A DNA stretch of 64,000 nt from Dactylonectria macrodidyma (Eukaryota; Ascomycota; Sordariomycetes; Hypocreales; Nectriaceae): contig JAGMUV010000019.1 in the NCBI GenBank assembly GCA_020744425.1, positions 372,001 to 436,000 of the forward strand, given 5' to 3'. This document shows, in pieces, positions 20,977 to 32,660 of the stretch. How positions within the stretch are numbered: the first letter of the stretch is position 1; every line of letters starts with the position of its first letter. The notes below the pieces were generated by a model. That model searched no databases. It was not told the DNA's origin and worked only from the letters and a program-made list of their open reading frames with translations. A program made the translations under genes and the position numbers.

Positions 20977-20978
20977 TA

Positions 20979-21813
20979 ACAAAACATACGCGCCAGCAGC
21001 CAGCCTTCAGCAGAAACTATTTGCGTCTAGGCCCCCAACTAGCAATTGGATGCTCCAATCATGGACTAGCCCCAACCCCTATGTGACAGAGACCCCCTAT
21101 TCGACGGAGCAAAAAAACGTCAACAAATCAACTGGATTGATTGGCGAGGTCTTGGGACGGTGGCGTAGATAGCTTTTCTACCTGTTGGTCTGTAAGTTTT
21201 TAAAAGGAGGAACCGTTAGGGGTTTTCATGCACATAGAGGGTTTTCTTGATGGATGAATATGCGGCTATTAGAATGTGAACAAAGTTGTGTTAGGACTTG
21301 TGCAATAGCGACACTGCAACAGAGCCAGGATGACAAACTAGCTAGCCTAGGCACCTTTTGAGGCTTCTTTAGTGATTAAAGACTTGTTTACCCAAATAAC
21401 ACTTGCATGAAACACACGCACACGTCCGCAGTGTGTTTTAACTCGCAGTTCGCACAGCGTTTGTGCCGCGGATAAGCATGTTTGCTGGGCCTCTCTGCAA
21501 CATTGTATGGCAAATAAAGTCGCAACAAACATCCCAAAGTTTCATTACTAAACTGAGTATCCCCGTATACCCTTTTTCCAAGCCAGGCAATTACAATCAT
21601 GTCTGTTTGTATCCCATCCGCTGGGCGTTGTGACTGCGCGTGTTGCTTTGCGAAGTGGCCTTGGAAGAAAAGTGAACCAGCGAAATCAGGACTGCATTAG
21701 TTTCGGGTTTGTTGCCATTATGAGCATGGGCATCTTGGTATCGTTAAAGAGCAGAAGGCAGGCAAGAAACGACATGGCAACAATCCACGAGCCTATCTGA
21801 TAGAACTGGCGGC
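20979..21813. other. Intergenic, no feature seen
   Basis: About 0.8 kb between the MITE and the amidase stop codon; only short unsupported ORFs. Confidence 0.4.
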
Positions 21814-23840
21814 TTATTCACTCGTTCCTTGACTGCTGTCGGTGCGGTTCAGCTTGGCCTCCATCTTGGTCATCGAAATGACGTCCTCCCATGTCGGAGG
21901 CTTGCATCTGACCTCCTGGGCCGCAGCCTCGGCGTCAACGCCAAACTTCAGCAGCGCAGACTCGCTGCACCATTCACCAGTTGCCATCAGTCCCACGGGG
22001 ACCTTCCCTTCCGTATTCTCATCTCCCACAGCGCCTGTGTCCTTGTGTCCCTTTGGAACCACGTATCCAGCCGGAACGGTGAGTGACGGCATGCCGCAGT
22101 AGTTTGCCAACCACACGTAGACCATGCTTTCGATGGTGTGGTTTCCATCGTTGAGACCGTAGTTGAGCTCTCCAGATCCTCCACTAATAGGCGATCCAGC
22201 GCACGCAGTGGTGGGGGTTATGATCAGCATGCCAGGATACTTTTGCCAGAGATAGGCCAGATGCTGCATGAGCAGGCTGCGCAGCTTCTGCGCGAGGAGA
22301 TAATCGGTCGACGAAGTTGAGCCGCCCAGAGCAAGAAGAATTTTGTTTGCTGAAGTGAGGTTATCGGTTTTGGGAAGCAGTGTTGCGCCGTCGGTGAGAA
22401 TGGTGATGGAGTGAGCCGTTTGACCTTCCGAAACAAAGGGAATATTAATGTTGACGGTATGATATCCATAGTCCAAACACAGCTTGTTGATGAGACCCTT
22501 GATAAGACTCTGGATACCCGGTTCAGAGCGGGCGATCCATTTCTCGTCGATTCCGAGGACCTTGGTGAGCGGGGGACGAGGCTGTAGCGCCAGAGGAGGA
22601 AACTGCGTCGAGGGGTGAGGCTCAGCGATGACTTCGTACACCGCCGCGAGGGAATGGATATCAGCTGCGAGAGGTCCCTGAACGGAGCATGTGGAAGCAT
22701 GATTAGCACTGGGGTGGCATGAGAGACGCGCGTGCGTAGGCTTCAGCCCGAATACGGAGCAATACGAAGCGGGGATGCGGACGCTACCACCGCCGTCGCT
22801 GCCGAGGGCGATGGGAACAAGTCCGGTACCGACGGCGTAGCCGGGTCCGGAAGAGCTGCCACCGGTGTAGTATTTGGGGTTGAATGGATTGCGAGGCGTC
22901 TCATAGTTAGGGCTGTTTCCAGTGGTATCTGATATAATTAGTAACTAACACATCGCGTGCCGACTGTTAAGAGACGGAAAATGTACGTACCAAGGCCAAA
23001 CTCGTTCATAGTCAGCTTCCCAAGAATGACAGCTCCAGCTTCTTCCAGCTTCTTGACACACCAATTGGTGATGGAGCTGTCGTCAGAAGGCTTTGGGGCA
23101 TAATCATTCAGCGATCCCATATGGGTGGCATAGCCATCCATGTCGTAGTCATCCTTGATACCGGTAGGTACACCGTCTAGAACTCCAAGTGATCGCTTTT
23201 CTTTATAACGCAAAGTCGATGCCTTTGCCGCCTTCATGACCAATTCGATGTTGGTATCCATCCAGGCTGCCGCGTGCTTTCCTGCAGGGGAGGTATCTCG
23301 GCGGATCAAGGGTACTAGCGTTAGCGCCACGTCTGTTGGTGTGATCTCGCCTGACAAGTACATGGCGTGATAGTCGGAGACGGAGTAGAACTTGCGATGC
23401 TCTAGTTGCGGGGGGAGATCATGAAGTCCGTTATTAGGCTTAGGATGGGGTTCAGTCACGGGCATGGGAATAACAGTTGGTTCGAACCAGGGTTCGTGCT
23501 CCATAATATGGTCCCGGATGTTGCGGATTGAGCCGAAGCCGGCGTTTTTCCAAGCTGTCTCACGAACAAAGCGAGACCGTTCCATTCTGTGCAAGATGGA
23601 TTAGTGGGGGGATCTCAAACTTTGATGACAAATGTACTCACATGAAGGCTGCGGCAACCAGAAGCCGCCCCTTAAGACGAGGGTTCTGGAGCTTCCTGTT
23701 CTCGTTCGGAACGTCCGGTCTGATTTGAGTTAGCTAGAGGATATAAACTAGGTAGTAAATAGTGATAATTACCCCTTGCTGGGCGTTGGGTAGTTGAAGA
23801 AACCCAATTTGCCCGTTGATGCGCTCATGGTTGGGTCCAT
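21814..23840 (-). CDS. Amidase signature family enzyme
   Basis: Four exons: 23840-23773, 23719-23642, 23586-22991, 22928-21814, with donors GTAATT, GTGAGT and GTACGT; 618 residues. The Ser-cisSer-Lys triad is complete: K193 in GVPTGIKDD, the GGSSSGPGYAVG block (about 270-281), and nucleophile S296 in GSDGGGSVRIPAS, followed by FGLKPTHARL. The family hydrolyses amides and related C-N bonds, in fungi often with broad substrate range. The final splice joins MNEFGL to DTTGNSPNY, the expected sequence. No signal peptide. The leader upstream has purine repeats of the type AGAGCGAGAG. Substrate unknown. Confidence 0.88.
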
Positions 23841-24665
23841 GATGAAGCCGGCGAGGCGAGCGAGAGACTAAAGAGCGAGAGACTGGAGAGCGAGAGGCTA
23901 GAGAAGTTGTTGGTGTTGGGTTTGGAGAGAATGATGACCTGTGTCGGGTCCCGGGCGATAAAAAGCGAAAATGAGGCTTCCCGTGATGATGCTTCGATGA
24001 TGAAACCCAGGAACAGTTTTGTGCTGGTCTCAGGCCACCGTCACCTGAGAACAGCCAATGAGAGGGCGGAAACCGGACCAGTCAGGACAGCCGTTCCAGG
24101 ATCATCGGTAGAGGAGCGGCGAGCTCTTTCACATGTCGCGATACTGGTGTGTTTGAACGCATCCGAAACACAGTACCTGCAGGCAAACGGTTTGATGAGT
24201 GCAGGCAGTGGGAAGCCAACTTGTGCCTTGTGGTGATACGTGATGTTTCTGTCATTGTTTCTGTCATTGTTTTAGTGATTCCGAGGCGAAAGTCATGTGA
24301 AAGCTTAGTCATCATTGGCCGCTGACTGTCTTGACGCTCCTTGCCCCTCTTATCGATAAGCCGTTCAGCAGCTGGTTTATCTCGCCACCATTGGAAGGGT
24401 CTGGTCTCCAGGAAACACTGAATGACGAGGACTTACCACGCACTTACTCACCAACATCTGAATGGATCGTTGCTTGTACAATACACTCAACACCCACTTT
24501 GCGTACAGACTACATTACCTATGCATGCAAACTTTTTTGTGACGAGGTTGGACGAGATTGGCTTGGGAGCATCGCGCCAAAACAAAACCTCAGCGACCCT
24601 CACATGTCGCAATCAGGAGGTCATCAACTCTGTCGTCGACAAACTCGGTCTCAAAGCCCGCCGTG
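23841..24665. other. Divergent intergenic region with short tandem repeats
   Basis: Divergent promoters of the amidase and the F-box gene. Repeats seen: AGAGCGAGAG-like units next to the amidase start (about 23860-23900) and two copies of TTTCTGTCATTG at about 24244-24270. Confidence 0.4.
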
Positions 24666-25620
24666 ATGGAGAACACGCGCCTTCATGTGCCAGATTTTAC
24701 GCATACGAAGCAAAATATCTGTGATAACACTCTAGACGATGCACAGCTGGTGACACGGTGTCCGCTTGACAATGGGCGATGCATCGACGCGTCTATCCCA
24801 ATCACAACGCATTATTCCGCCGGTCAACTCGACCAGCTTCCAGCAGAACTTCTCATTCAGATCCTGCTATCTGTCGACATCCCGTCGCTAACTCGTTTCC
24901 GCCGCGTCAACCGTCGGGCCAGGGAGCTTGTCGACTCGGTCCCACCGTACGCCGCTATCATCAAGCATTGCCCAAACATCATCCGAGCCATTCTCAGCCT
25001 CCAGGCAGACGCTTTTGACTGCCATGTGCTGTACGCAACCCTCAGCTCGACCCGATGCTCCACGTGCGAGCGCTTCGGCGACCATCTCTACCTTATCGAC
25101 TGCCGTCGGGTCTGCTATTTCTGCTTCACCCGGCGCCTGGAGTACTTCCCCCTCACAATCGGCCGTGCATCGAGGCTCTTCACACCCCGTATCACTCCTG
25201 GCGGGACGCAGAAATGCAGTGCCATCACCAAGCGCCAACAGTTACGTGCAGCGAACCTCCCAAGCATCCTGGGCCAGTGAAGGGGGCAACGTGTTGCGGA
25301 AACGGCTTCAACTATTCGACCGGCGCGCAGTAATCCAGGATATCGCAGGTTGCGGCCTCCCAAAGGTAGAAAAGACCACGAGGGAACCTCTGCGCTTCAT
25401 GGCCATCATCACCGCACCGCATCTATTCGATTCCGGGCTGCGGGCCGACTGGGGATACTTCTGCCTTGGCTGCATGGAGGAAAAAGAGGAGAACACGAGA
25501 CATTTCAGGATCAAGTACACAAGAGAAGAGGTTTCGGAGCATATTGCGAGGTTTGGACCTGTGAAGGAGATACCAAGGATACCTGGCAGGTTCATGCATG
25601 TCACTCAAGCCCGTTGGTGA
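24666..25620 (+). pseudogene. F-box protein gene with an apparent frameshift
   Basis: From the ATG at 24666 the frame encodes 204 residues with an F-box at about 55-92 (LDQLPAELLIQILLSVDIPS). A Cys-rich segment (RCSTCERFG, CRRVCYFCF) typical of a large fungal F-box family follows. It stops at TGA 25278-25280 just after LPSILGQ. The next frame immediately continues family-like sequence for another 113 codons (NVLRKRLQLFDRRAVIQD, RFMAIITAPHLFD, WGYFCLGCMEEKEE) to 25620. No GT-AG intron of plausible length joins the two without deleting conserved sequence. A 2-bp deletion or 1-bp insertion near 25277 would explain it, either a real lesion or an assembly error. F-box proteins recruit substrates to SCF ubiquitin ligases. 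Confidence 0.65.
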
Positions 25621-26575
25621 TGTGTGCCAACCTTAGTCCTTGGGGGAGACTCGCATAGTGGTCTAGTGCTCGTGGTTCGAGGTCGGCTTGGGCGGCACCT
25701 TAGACAAGCCAGTTGGCTACCTTCTTAGAACAATATCTCGGAAGCACTGGACCAATTCGGCAGCTGCCCTATAAATCATTCGCGCATTGAGTTGTCAGCT
25801 AGGCTCAAGACCAATAGCCACCAACAGCCGCCAACAGCTACCAGCACATCTTACATCGCGGAGGATGCAGCGCGTCTTCAGAGACCAACTTCCCAGCGCG
25901 TGACTATACTAACACTTCTCTATCCCAGTGACTATTCTGCCAGTGGGGGCGTAACATCACCAGACCCTTGAACTGTGTAGTTGCCGCATGCTCCTGGCTA
26001 TCCCAAACTCCGATGTTCCAGCTCTGCGTGCCTTGCAAGTCTCGACAGGTGCAGGGTAGGCACGTCGGCATTAGCTCAGCGACAAGCGGGAGATTGGACG
26101 ATGTGTTGAACTCTTATTGCATGGCTCTGTTTTTTTCGGCACAAGTAGGAGTAAAACGGTTGAGCTCTCTTGATTGGTTGAAAAATAGCTCGGGTTTCAT
26201 CCATGTCATGTCCTCCAATCTCAACCTCCCTTGTTTGGTGCTTCCCCAATGTCTCTTTTTGACAAGCTCCGTGGATGGATTGGAATGACGGGCCCGGATT
26301 AACAAATATCCCGGCTCTGACATCATCAAGGGAGCAATCTGAAAGCGCATCTCTGATAGCGCTAGACTCCATCTGGCAAAAAAGTCCAGATCGGCCTCGG
26401 CGCCAAGCTCCTTATCTCGAAGGAGCTGTGATGTCTTGCTGTGGGAGCTGTGCGACATGGCTGGCAATATATGAGTGCGTCGCGTCCGGGTGACCAACGT
26501 CATCCTTTTCATGTACGTATCGATACTAATATTTGCTTGATTCATCACATTGGATTGATCGAGTCGCTCGTCACA
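25621..26575. other. Intergenic, no gene seen
   Basis: Nearly 1 kb with short ORFs only. A tRNA-box-like stretch at about 25655-25690 was examined and dismissed. The right end is the promoter of the ammonium transporter. Confidence 0.4.
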
Positions 26576-28210
26576 ATGGCAGACTCTGTGCTCAAGGATT
26601 GGGCGAATTGCGACAGGACAGACACCCTCTTCATCATTGTCTGTACCTGCATCTGCTGGACCATTGTCCCAACGGTACTCCTCCTTTCCTTCTCCTCTTC
26701 CCTCCCCTCAGCTGTGTATTCTATTGAGGGCTGTGAGCCCCTCATAGAATCTCATTCACTAACAATCCTACTCTAGGTCGGCATCGCGTATGGAGGATAC
26801 TCATGGAAGCGCAATGGCCTCGCCAGCGCTATCCCTGCGTTGCTTGTCATCATGACCTGCTCTATTCAGTGGTGGATTGTTGGTTACACCTTGGCTTACG
26901 GTGATGGCGGCGCCATTGTCGGAAACCTAGCCCATCTCTTCCACCGAGGCGTCCTCGCTGAACCCATCGGAACCATCCCTGCCCTGCTCTTCAGCCAGTT
27001 CCAGCTCGTCTTCGAGGCTACTGTCTGTGCCATTGCCGTGGGAGGCTTCTGCGAGCGTTCGCGATTGCTGCCCGTGATACCATTCATCTTTGTTCGTTCT
27101 TTGTCTCCTGAAATCTAATCGAGACTGTCATCTCTAACAAGCTGCGCAGCTCTGGTCAACATTTATCTACTGCCCTTTGGCGCACATGGTTTGGGGTGGA
27201 GGCTTCCTGGGCGAGACGCTCGGGGCTCTCGACTTTGCTGGCGGTAATGACGAAAACCATCTTCGTTGTGTGACCAATTATTGACTCAACGGAAAATAGG
27301 AACACCTGTACACGTCTGCTCTGGCGCCACGGCAATGGCCCTCAGTCTGTACCTGTCGTATCCCATCTTCCGCTCTCGCCGATCCGACGTGCGCACTCCC
27401 ACGCACATCCGCCTCCATCGCCCCGGCAATTCCTTCTACCAGCTGTTGTCCATGATTATCATCTGGGGCTCATGGCTCGCCTTTGACGCTGGCACCACTC
27501 TGACGCTGTCTTTCCAGTCTCTCATGGCTCTCGCTGTGACCAACTTGTGCGCCTCATCTGGAGCACTCACTTGGGGGCTGATGAACTACTTCGAGACGGG
27601 TCGCTGGTCTATTGACTCCATCTTCATGGGCGCCATTTCGGGGTTGGTCATGATCACACCCGCCGCTGGCTTCATCGATCTCACTACGTCATTCTTCTTT
27701 GGCATTATCGGCGCGATGCTCTGCCGCCAGGCGCTTCGAATCAAGTTCACCGACTGGGCAAGACGCTGGAGATGGGTTGACAATGCCGATACCTTTGCGA
27801 CGCACTGTGTCGGTGGCATTTGTGCAACCATTTGCACGGGACTCTTTGCCCAAAAGAAGGTGGCGGCGTATGGCGAGGTCGACATTGTCGGCGGCGTTTT
27901 CTTCGATGGCAACGTGAAGCAGCTTGGAATCCAGATTGCGGAGGCTCTCATTGGCTTTGTATGGGCTGGAGCGGGCTCATTCATCATCATTGCCTTGATT
28001 GACTGCGTCCCTGGTTTCGAGGTCCTGGCAACAGATAAGTATGTTGCTCCCAAGCATAAATCACAAGACTGGCAGCATTACTAACGGGATGCTAGGCACA
28101 TTGCAGCAGGCTTGGACACACATGAAACGGAGGAGACATTGTGCGAGTATGATCATCCCGACGAGGATGACTACTGTCCCCTTGACGGAGGATCACTGGG
28201 GCTGGCGTAA
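26576..28210 (+). CDS. Ammonium transporter (Mep/Amt/Rh family)
   Basis: Five exons: 26576-26674, 26777-27091, 27150-27243, 27300-28038, 28096-28210; all GT-AG, 453 residues. About 11 hydrophobic helices are visible. Family landmarks: [14 protein letters not shown] at the first helix, [32 protein letters not shown] with pore histidine H174, and [22 protein letters not shown] with the second pore histidine. Near the middle the canonical WFGFNxGS reads [10 protein letters not shown], with Asp replacing the conserved Asn. The helix after the start lacks the usual PG/FYSGL signature (VGIAYGGYS). It is thus a divergent paralogue, perhaps a specialised transporter or sensor. It imports ammonium at the plasma membrane. 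The permease at 28447 is convergent, 236 bp away. Confidence 0.87.
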
Positions 28211-28446
28211 GAGTCTGGCATTCATTGTACGATGGAATCATGAGATAAAGAGTGTTTCACCGCATTGCAACATAGGAACTACTAGACCTCCAAGATAAGC
28301 GGTCCACACTTAGTGCATGAGTGTTGTTAAATGCCAAGGAGTAAAGCGGATAGTGAATAAGTATGGCATGGTCTATCTTGGCGTAGCAGCACACTACCGC
28401 CTTGCTCAATGGCCCAAATCCAGCCCCTTTTCATATCTGGTTCCAG

Positions 28447-30095
28447 TCACTCAATCAACGCCCAAAGCATTCGTGAGACGGGACCTCTCTTGGGCTTTGG
28501 CCGCTCTGCCGCAAGGACCTCATCTAAACCTTCCGTCATGTCAATATCCTCAGGCTTCCTGATCCACTCATCATTCCAGTGGTAGATGCGGTGACCAAAG
28601 TAGATGAGTAAAAATGCGGGAATCCCGATATACGCTGTTAGGAATGTGCTGACTGACCACTCGGACGGAAAGAAGACGGTGAATCCATTGATCAACAATA
28701 GAATTGCCGAGCCGACAGTGCTAAAGTAGATGCCCCAAGGTTGCGGCCGAGAGCGATATGGGGATTCTAAGTTATGATGCTCAATGGTTCGTCGATACCT
28801 GGCGTAAATGAGCCCGCAGCACATCCAGCTGATGTATCCCGATGTATTAGTGATGCTGATCAACCAGTTGAAGACGTTGAGACTGCTGCTAGATAGACTG
28901 AGATACGCAAGAACCCCAAGGGAGGCCGTGATGGCAACTGAAAAGTACGGAACACCATAGCGGTTGCACCTCTTGAAAATCGCAGGCGCATTTCCAGCTT
29001 TGGCAAGTGAGTACAGATTTCGAGACGCAGAGTACAGAAATGCGTTTCCTGCAGTGATGGCCGAGAGCAGGATCATGCCGTTGACGACACTGTCAAGAAC
29101 TGGGATGCCGGCGTTTCGGATGGCGATGACGAAAGGAGAGCTGGCCGTTCCTCCGGCAGTGAGGCGGGGGTCGTTGGAGGCGCAGACGACGCTGATACCT
29201 AGGATGCTCGGCATGAAAAGGATGATGAGGCGCCAGACGTATCGGCGAGCAGCGCGTGGAAGATTGTAACGCGGTGATTGCATCTCGCCTGCTGTCACAA
29301 TCAGTTGCTCTGGGGCGAGGACAAAGGCAAACGATGCCAAGACGAGGGACTGCAAAAGGGCAATAAAACGCCCGGCATCCCCCTCCTTGATGTGAACGTT
29401 GACTGGCCCAGGATCTCTCCAGTACCGAAAGTACAGTCTATCGTGGTTCGGGCCTCCTCCAAAGAAGAGCACAACAGAAAGGAAGATGAGCATGAGAATC
29501 AGGATGATCTTCATGCCGGCGCTCCAAAACTCGGCTTCTCCATAGTATCGGACGGGGAGGAAGTTGAGCACGACGATGACAAGGTATATGACGGTTATCC
29601 AAACAGCCGGACTGACGGAAGGGTTCCAGTAATCGATGAGGAGAGTCGAGGCAACGAATTCGTAAGGGACGAGGATTCCGAGCGAGTACCAGTATAAGTA
29701 CCCCATGGCGAAACCCATGCTGCGAGACACGTACTTATGCCCGTAGTAGGCCATGGTACCCCCCGGCACGGGCAGAAACGTGGCGACTTCGGCGATAGCG
29801 GTGACAACGCAATATATGAGGGCGGACAAGATGCCGTAGGAGACGACAAGGAACAAGGGACCGCCCACGCGCAGCACCTGGGCTGTCCCGAGAAAGAGGG
29901 AGGTCCCGATGGCGCCGCCGAGGGCAATCATCTGCGAGTGGCGAGGCTTGAAGCCGCGATGGGTCTGCTCGTTGGGGTCGGCCGCCGAGGTGCCATTTTG
30001 GAGGCTTTCGACTTTGCCGAGATGGACATTGGAGTGGTCGGGTTCGTTTTGAAGGAGGGTTGGGAAGAAGGATCAGGATTGATCTTTTCGTCCAT
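28447..30095 (-). pseudogene. YAT-family amino acid permease with disrupted N-terminus
   Basis: A 494-codon frame (29931-28447) covers all 12 membrane helices of a yeast-type amino acid permease (APC superfamily): MIALGGAIGTSLFLGTAQVL, PVPGGTMAYYGHKYVSRSMGFAMGY, and a conserved ASNDPRL loop. Upstream of that ATG the same frame reads on as family-like N-terminal sequence (VHLGKVESLQNG, EQTHRGFKPRHSQ) for about 50 codons, but reaches a TGA with no ATG. The natural start, ATG at 30095 (MDEKINPDPSS), is in another frame, and no GT occurs between them to allow an intron. A 1-nt indel near 30040-30065 is implied. Either the protein starts at 29931 without its cytosolic N-terminus, or this is a lesion or assembly error. 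It would import amino acids or GABA. Confidence 0.7.
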
Positions 30096-30671
30096 GGTTG
30101 GTTTGCCAAATGCTTGAGAGAAAAATAATGAGGGTTGCTGAAGCATTGGTAAATTGGATGGTGACTGAAGTGAAATATCGAATCCAATGGGGGCTGTCTT
30201 CGCTTCTTATGTTGCGTCGCTACCAACACAACAAGTCATTCGTAACTATGTACTAACATGGGGTGTTGGGTTGACTACCTTGCGCCTGTATCTGTGTCTT
30301 CCCTGCGAGGCCATGATGCCCTGGTAAGATTTGGTCTAGCCTGTTCCCCATGTGAGTGCGGAATTCCGGGGAAATGGGGAAGCCAGTTGAAAGCCAATCC
30401 ACATGATAGTTGATATGATTAGATACGCGACTCGTTACTGGATATGGTTGTTGACGCTAAAGGGCATCTCGGCGCCAACAGCGGTGTCCCCTCTTCCCCA
30501 CCATCATGGCCTCGGATCAAGATCGGGGAAGAATCGTAATCTATGAGATTCGGTGCTAGCCAGGTGCATCACGTTATCTCAGGCATCATATATCTTGGTG
30601 GTCCAGGCGCTTCCCAAGCTGAACTCATCATAGTAGTTCGACTTTGGCGAGATACTGAGATATTACCCAAC
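30096..30671. other. Divergent promoter of permease and aminotransferase
   Basis: No coding feature. The aminotransferase frame is open upstream to 30543 but the ATG at 30672 fits the family better. No CGG-N7-CCG motif is present here, unlike the cluster further right. Confidence 0.4.
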
Positions 30672-32171
30672 ATGGCTCATCCCTTTGTATCTGATTCCCA
30701 CTTGCTACATCGCACCTTTGCGCACCGTCCCGAGAGGGTCGTTTCTGCTTCAGGCGTTTCTCTGTATCTCGACTCTGGCCGCCAAGTCTTGGACGCATCG
30801 GCTGGGCCAGCTGTCTCGTGTCTCGGATACGGAAGGCCAGAAGTCGCAGATGCCATCGCCAACCAGGTCAACCAGCTAGCCTACCTCTACTCTGGCGCAC
30901 GCTTCACCTGCGACGCCACGGAAGAGCTCGCCACCGCGCTCTTGCAGGGTCAGCCGGGAGGGCTTTGTAAGGCTATCTTTGTCAATTCTGGAAGCGAAGC
31001 TACGGATGCTGCCATCAAGCTCGCCACACAGTACTGGCACGAGCGCGGAATGCCGCTGAAGAGCCACTTTATTGCACGAAAGCAGAGCTATCATGGCAAC
31101 ACCATCGGAGCGCTTTGCATCTCTGGTCACGACTCACGCCGCGCAATGTATCGAGACTGGCTTTCGGGGAATGTCAGCTTCGTCGACCCTTGCTTTGCTT
31201 ATCGTCTTAAGGGAGAAGACGAGAGTGACGATGCATATGTCAAACGACTAGCAGTCCAACTGGAAGCTGAGATTCTTAGAGTTGGGCCTGAAAAGGTGTC
31301 GGCCTTTGTTGCTGAAACAGTTAGTGGGACGACTCTTGGGTGTCTTCCCGCCGTACCTGGGTACTTTAAGGCCGCGCGAGAGATTTGCGACAAGTACGAC
31401 GTTCTTCTCATCCTGGATGAGGTTTGTTTTCCCAAACATTTGAGATTTTGCAGCGCTTACAAACATGACAGATTATGTGCGGGATGGGAAAAACAGGGAC
31501 TGTCCATGCGTGGCAGCAGGAGGGCATCACAGGTCCCGACATTCAAACTATTGGCAAGGCTCTAGGAGGAGGATTTATTCCATTGTCCGGTGTGCTGCTT
31601 AGTCGCAAGATCTTCGATGCCCTGGCCGATGGCTCCGGTGGGTTGGCTCATGGCCATACGTTCCAGGTCGGTCCAACGCTTTAATCCAGCGCTTCATTTA
31701 ATTTCTTCGACTAACAGTGATGGCTGGGCGCAGGCTCATCCGGTGGCGTGTGCTGCGGCCCTCGAGGTTCAGCGGATCATCCGAGACGAAAACATCCTGG
31801 GCAACGTGACTAGGATGGGGCATGTGCTGGAGACGCTGCTGAAGGAGCAGATTGGCCCCTTAGAGTTCGTCGGCGACATCCGCGGTCGCGGCCTCTTCTG
31901 GGCGGTCGAGTTCATGCAGAACCCTGTCGACAAGGTTCCATTTGCCCCCAACGCAAAGCTCTGCAACCAAATCGTGGACCGGGCCCTGGAGCTAGGCCTG
32001 AACGTCTTGGGGAACTTGGGGACGACTGGAGAAGTGCATGTGGAGCATGTCATCATGTCTCCCCCGTATGTAGTCACTGAGGCGGAGTTGACGCAGATGG
32101 TTGGGATACTGCGAGGGGCGATCATGGATGTTACTAGCAAAGTTAGCCACATGAAGGGGGCAAGGCTCTAA
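30672..32171 (+). CDS. Class III PLP-dependent aminotransferase
   Basis: Three exons: 30672-31421, 31472-31666, 31734-32171; donors GTTTGT and GTCGGT; 460 residues. Fold type I class III landmarks are in order: FVNSGSEATDAAIKLA (cofactor phosphate binding), SYHGNTIGAL, LLILDEIMCGMGKTG (the Asp that pairs with the pyridine nitrogen), TIGKALGGGFIPLSGVL with the Schiff-base lysine, and a C-terminal RGRGLFWAVEF. The family moves amino groups from omega-amino acids, diamines or amino sugars to 2-oxo acids. No targeting signal is clear. It is divergent from the amino acid permease and followed by a Zn2Cys6 factor, so a role in using an imported amino compound as a nitrogen source is a reasonable inference. 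Exact substrate unknown. Confidence 0.88.
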
Positions 32172-32660
32172 GACTTTGACGATGAGTCGTAAATAGGACT
32201 TGCAAATTTACACCATTGCCAAACCCGAAGCACAATCATTCTCTGATGTGAACTATGAAAGTGATTCTTGATACAAGGCTAGTAGACATGTATTCCGAAC
32301 AGGACTGCGCACCGGCTGGTGCTTCGGATGGACAAGTGTAGCGACAGTCATTACTCAGTGGGTAAGCCACTTGTTACACTGATTGGTTGTGTCATGAACC
32401 TTGTCTGTTGACCCAGGATCTCCGCGATTTCATACGTCCGTACAGACTAGAGTGCACGTAGATATCACACCTTACTCATTATAGCAAGCTTGGGCAGACC
32501 CACCCCGCCCATGGCGCCGTGCATTCATGATAAGACTTCTCATCCCCGCTCATACTCGCCTCCATCATGTCCTCTTTTACATCACCGCCCTTGACGCCCG
32601 AAGATGTAACTCATAACCACCAAAGTTGGGGCGAAACATTGATTTGGCAAATCGAACATC
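32172..32660. other. Intergenic, promoter of Zn2Cys6 factor
   Basis: No coding feature seen; contains a GTGTAGCGACAGTC-type unique sequence and no repeats. Confidence 0.3.

Noticed and set aside
25650..25695. tRNA-like boxes (GTGGTCTAGTG followed by GGTTCGAGG)
   Set aside because: The two boxes are only about 8 bases apart and no cloverleaf can form; B box also deviates from consensus.
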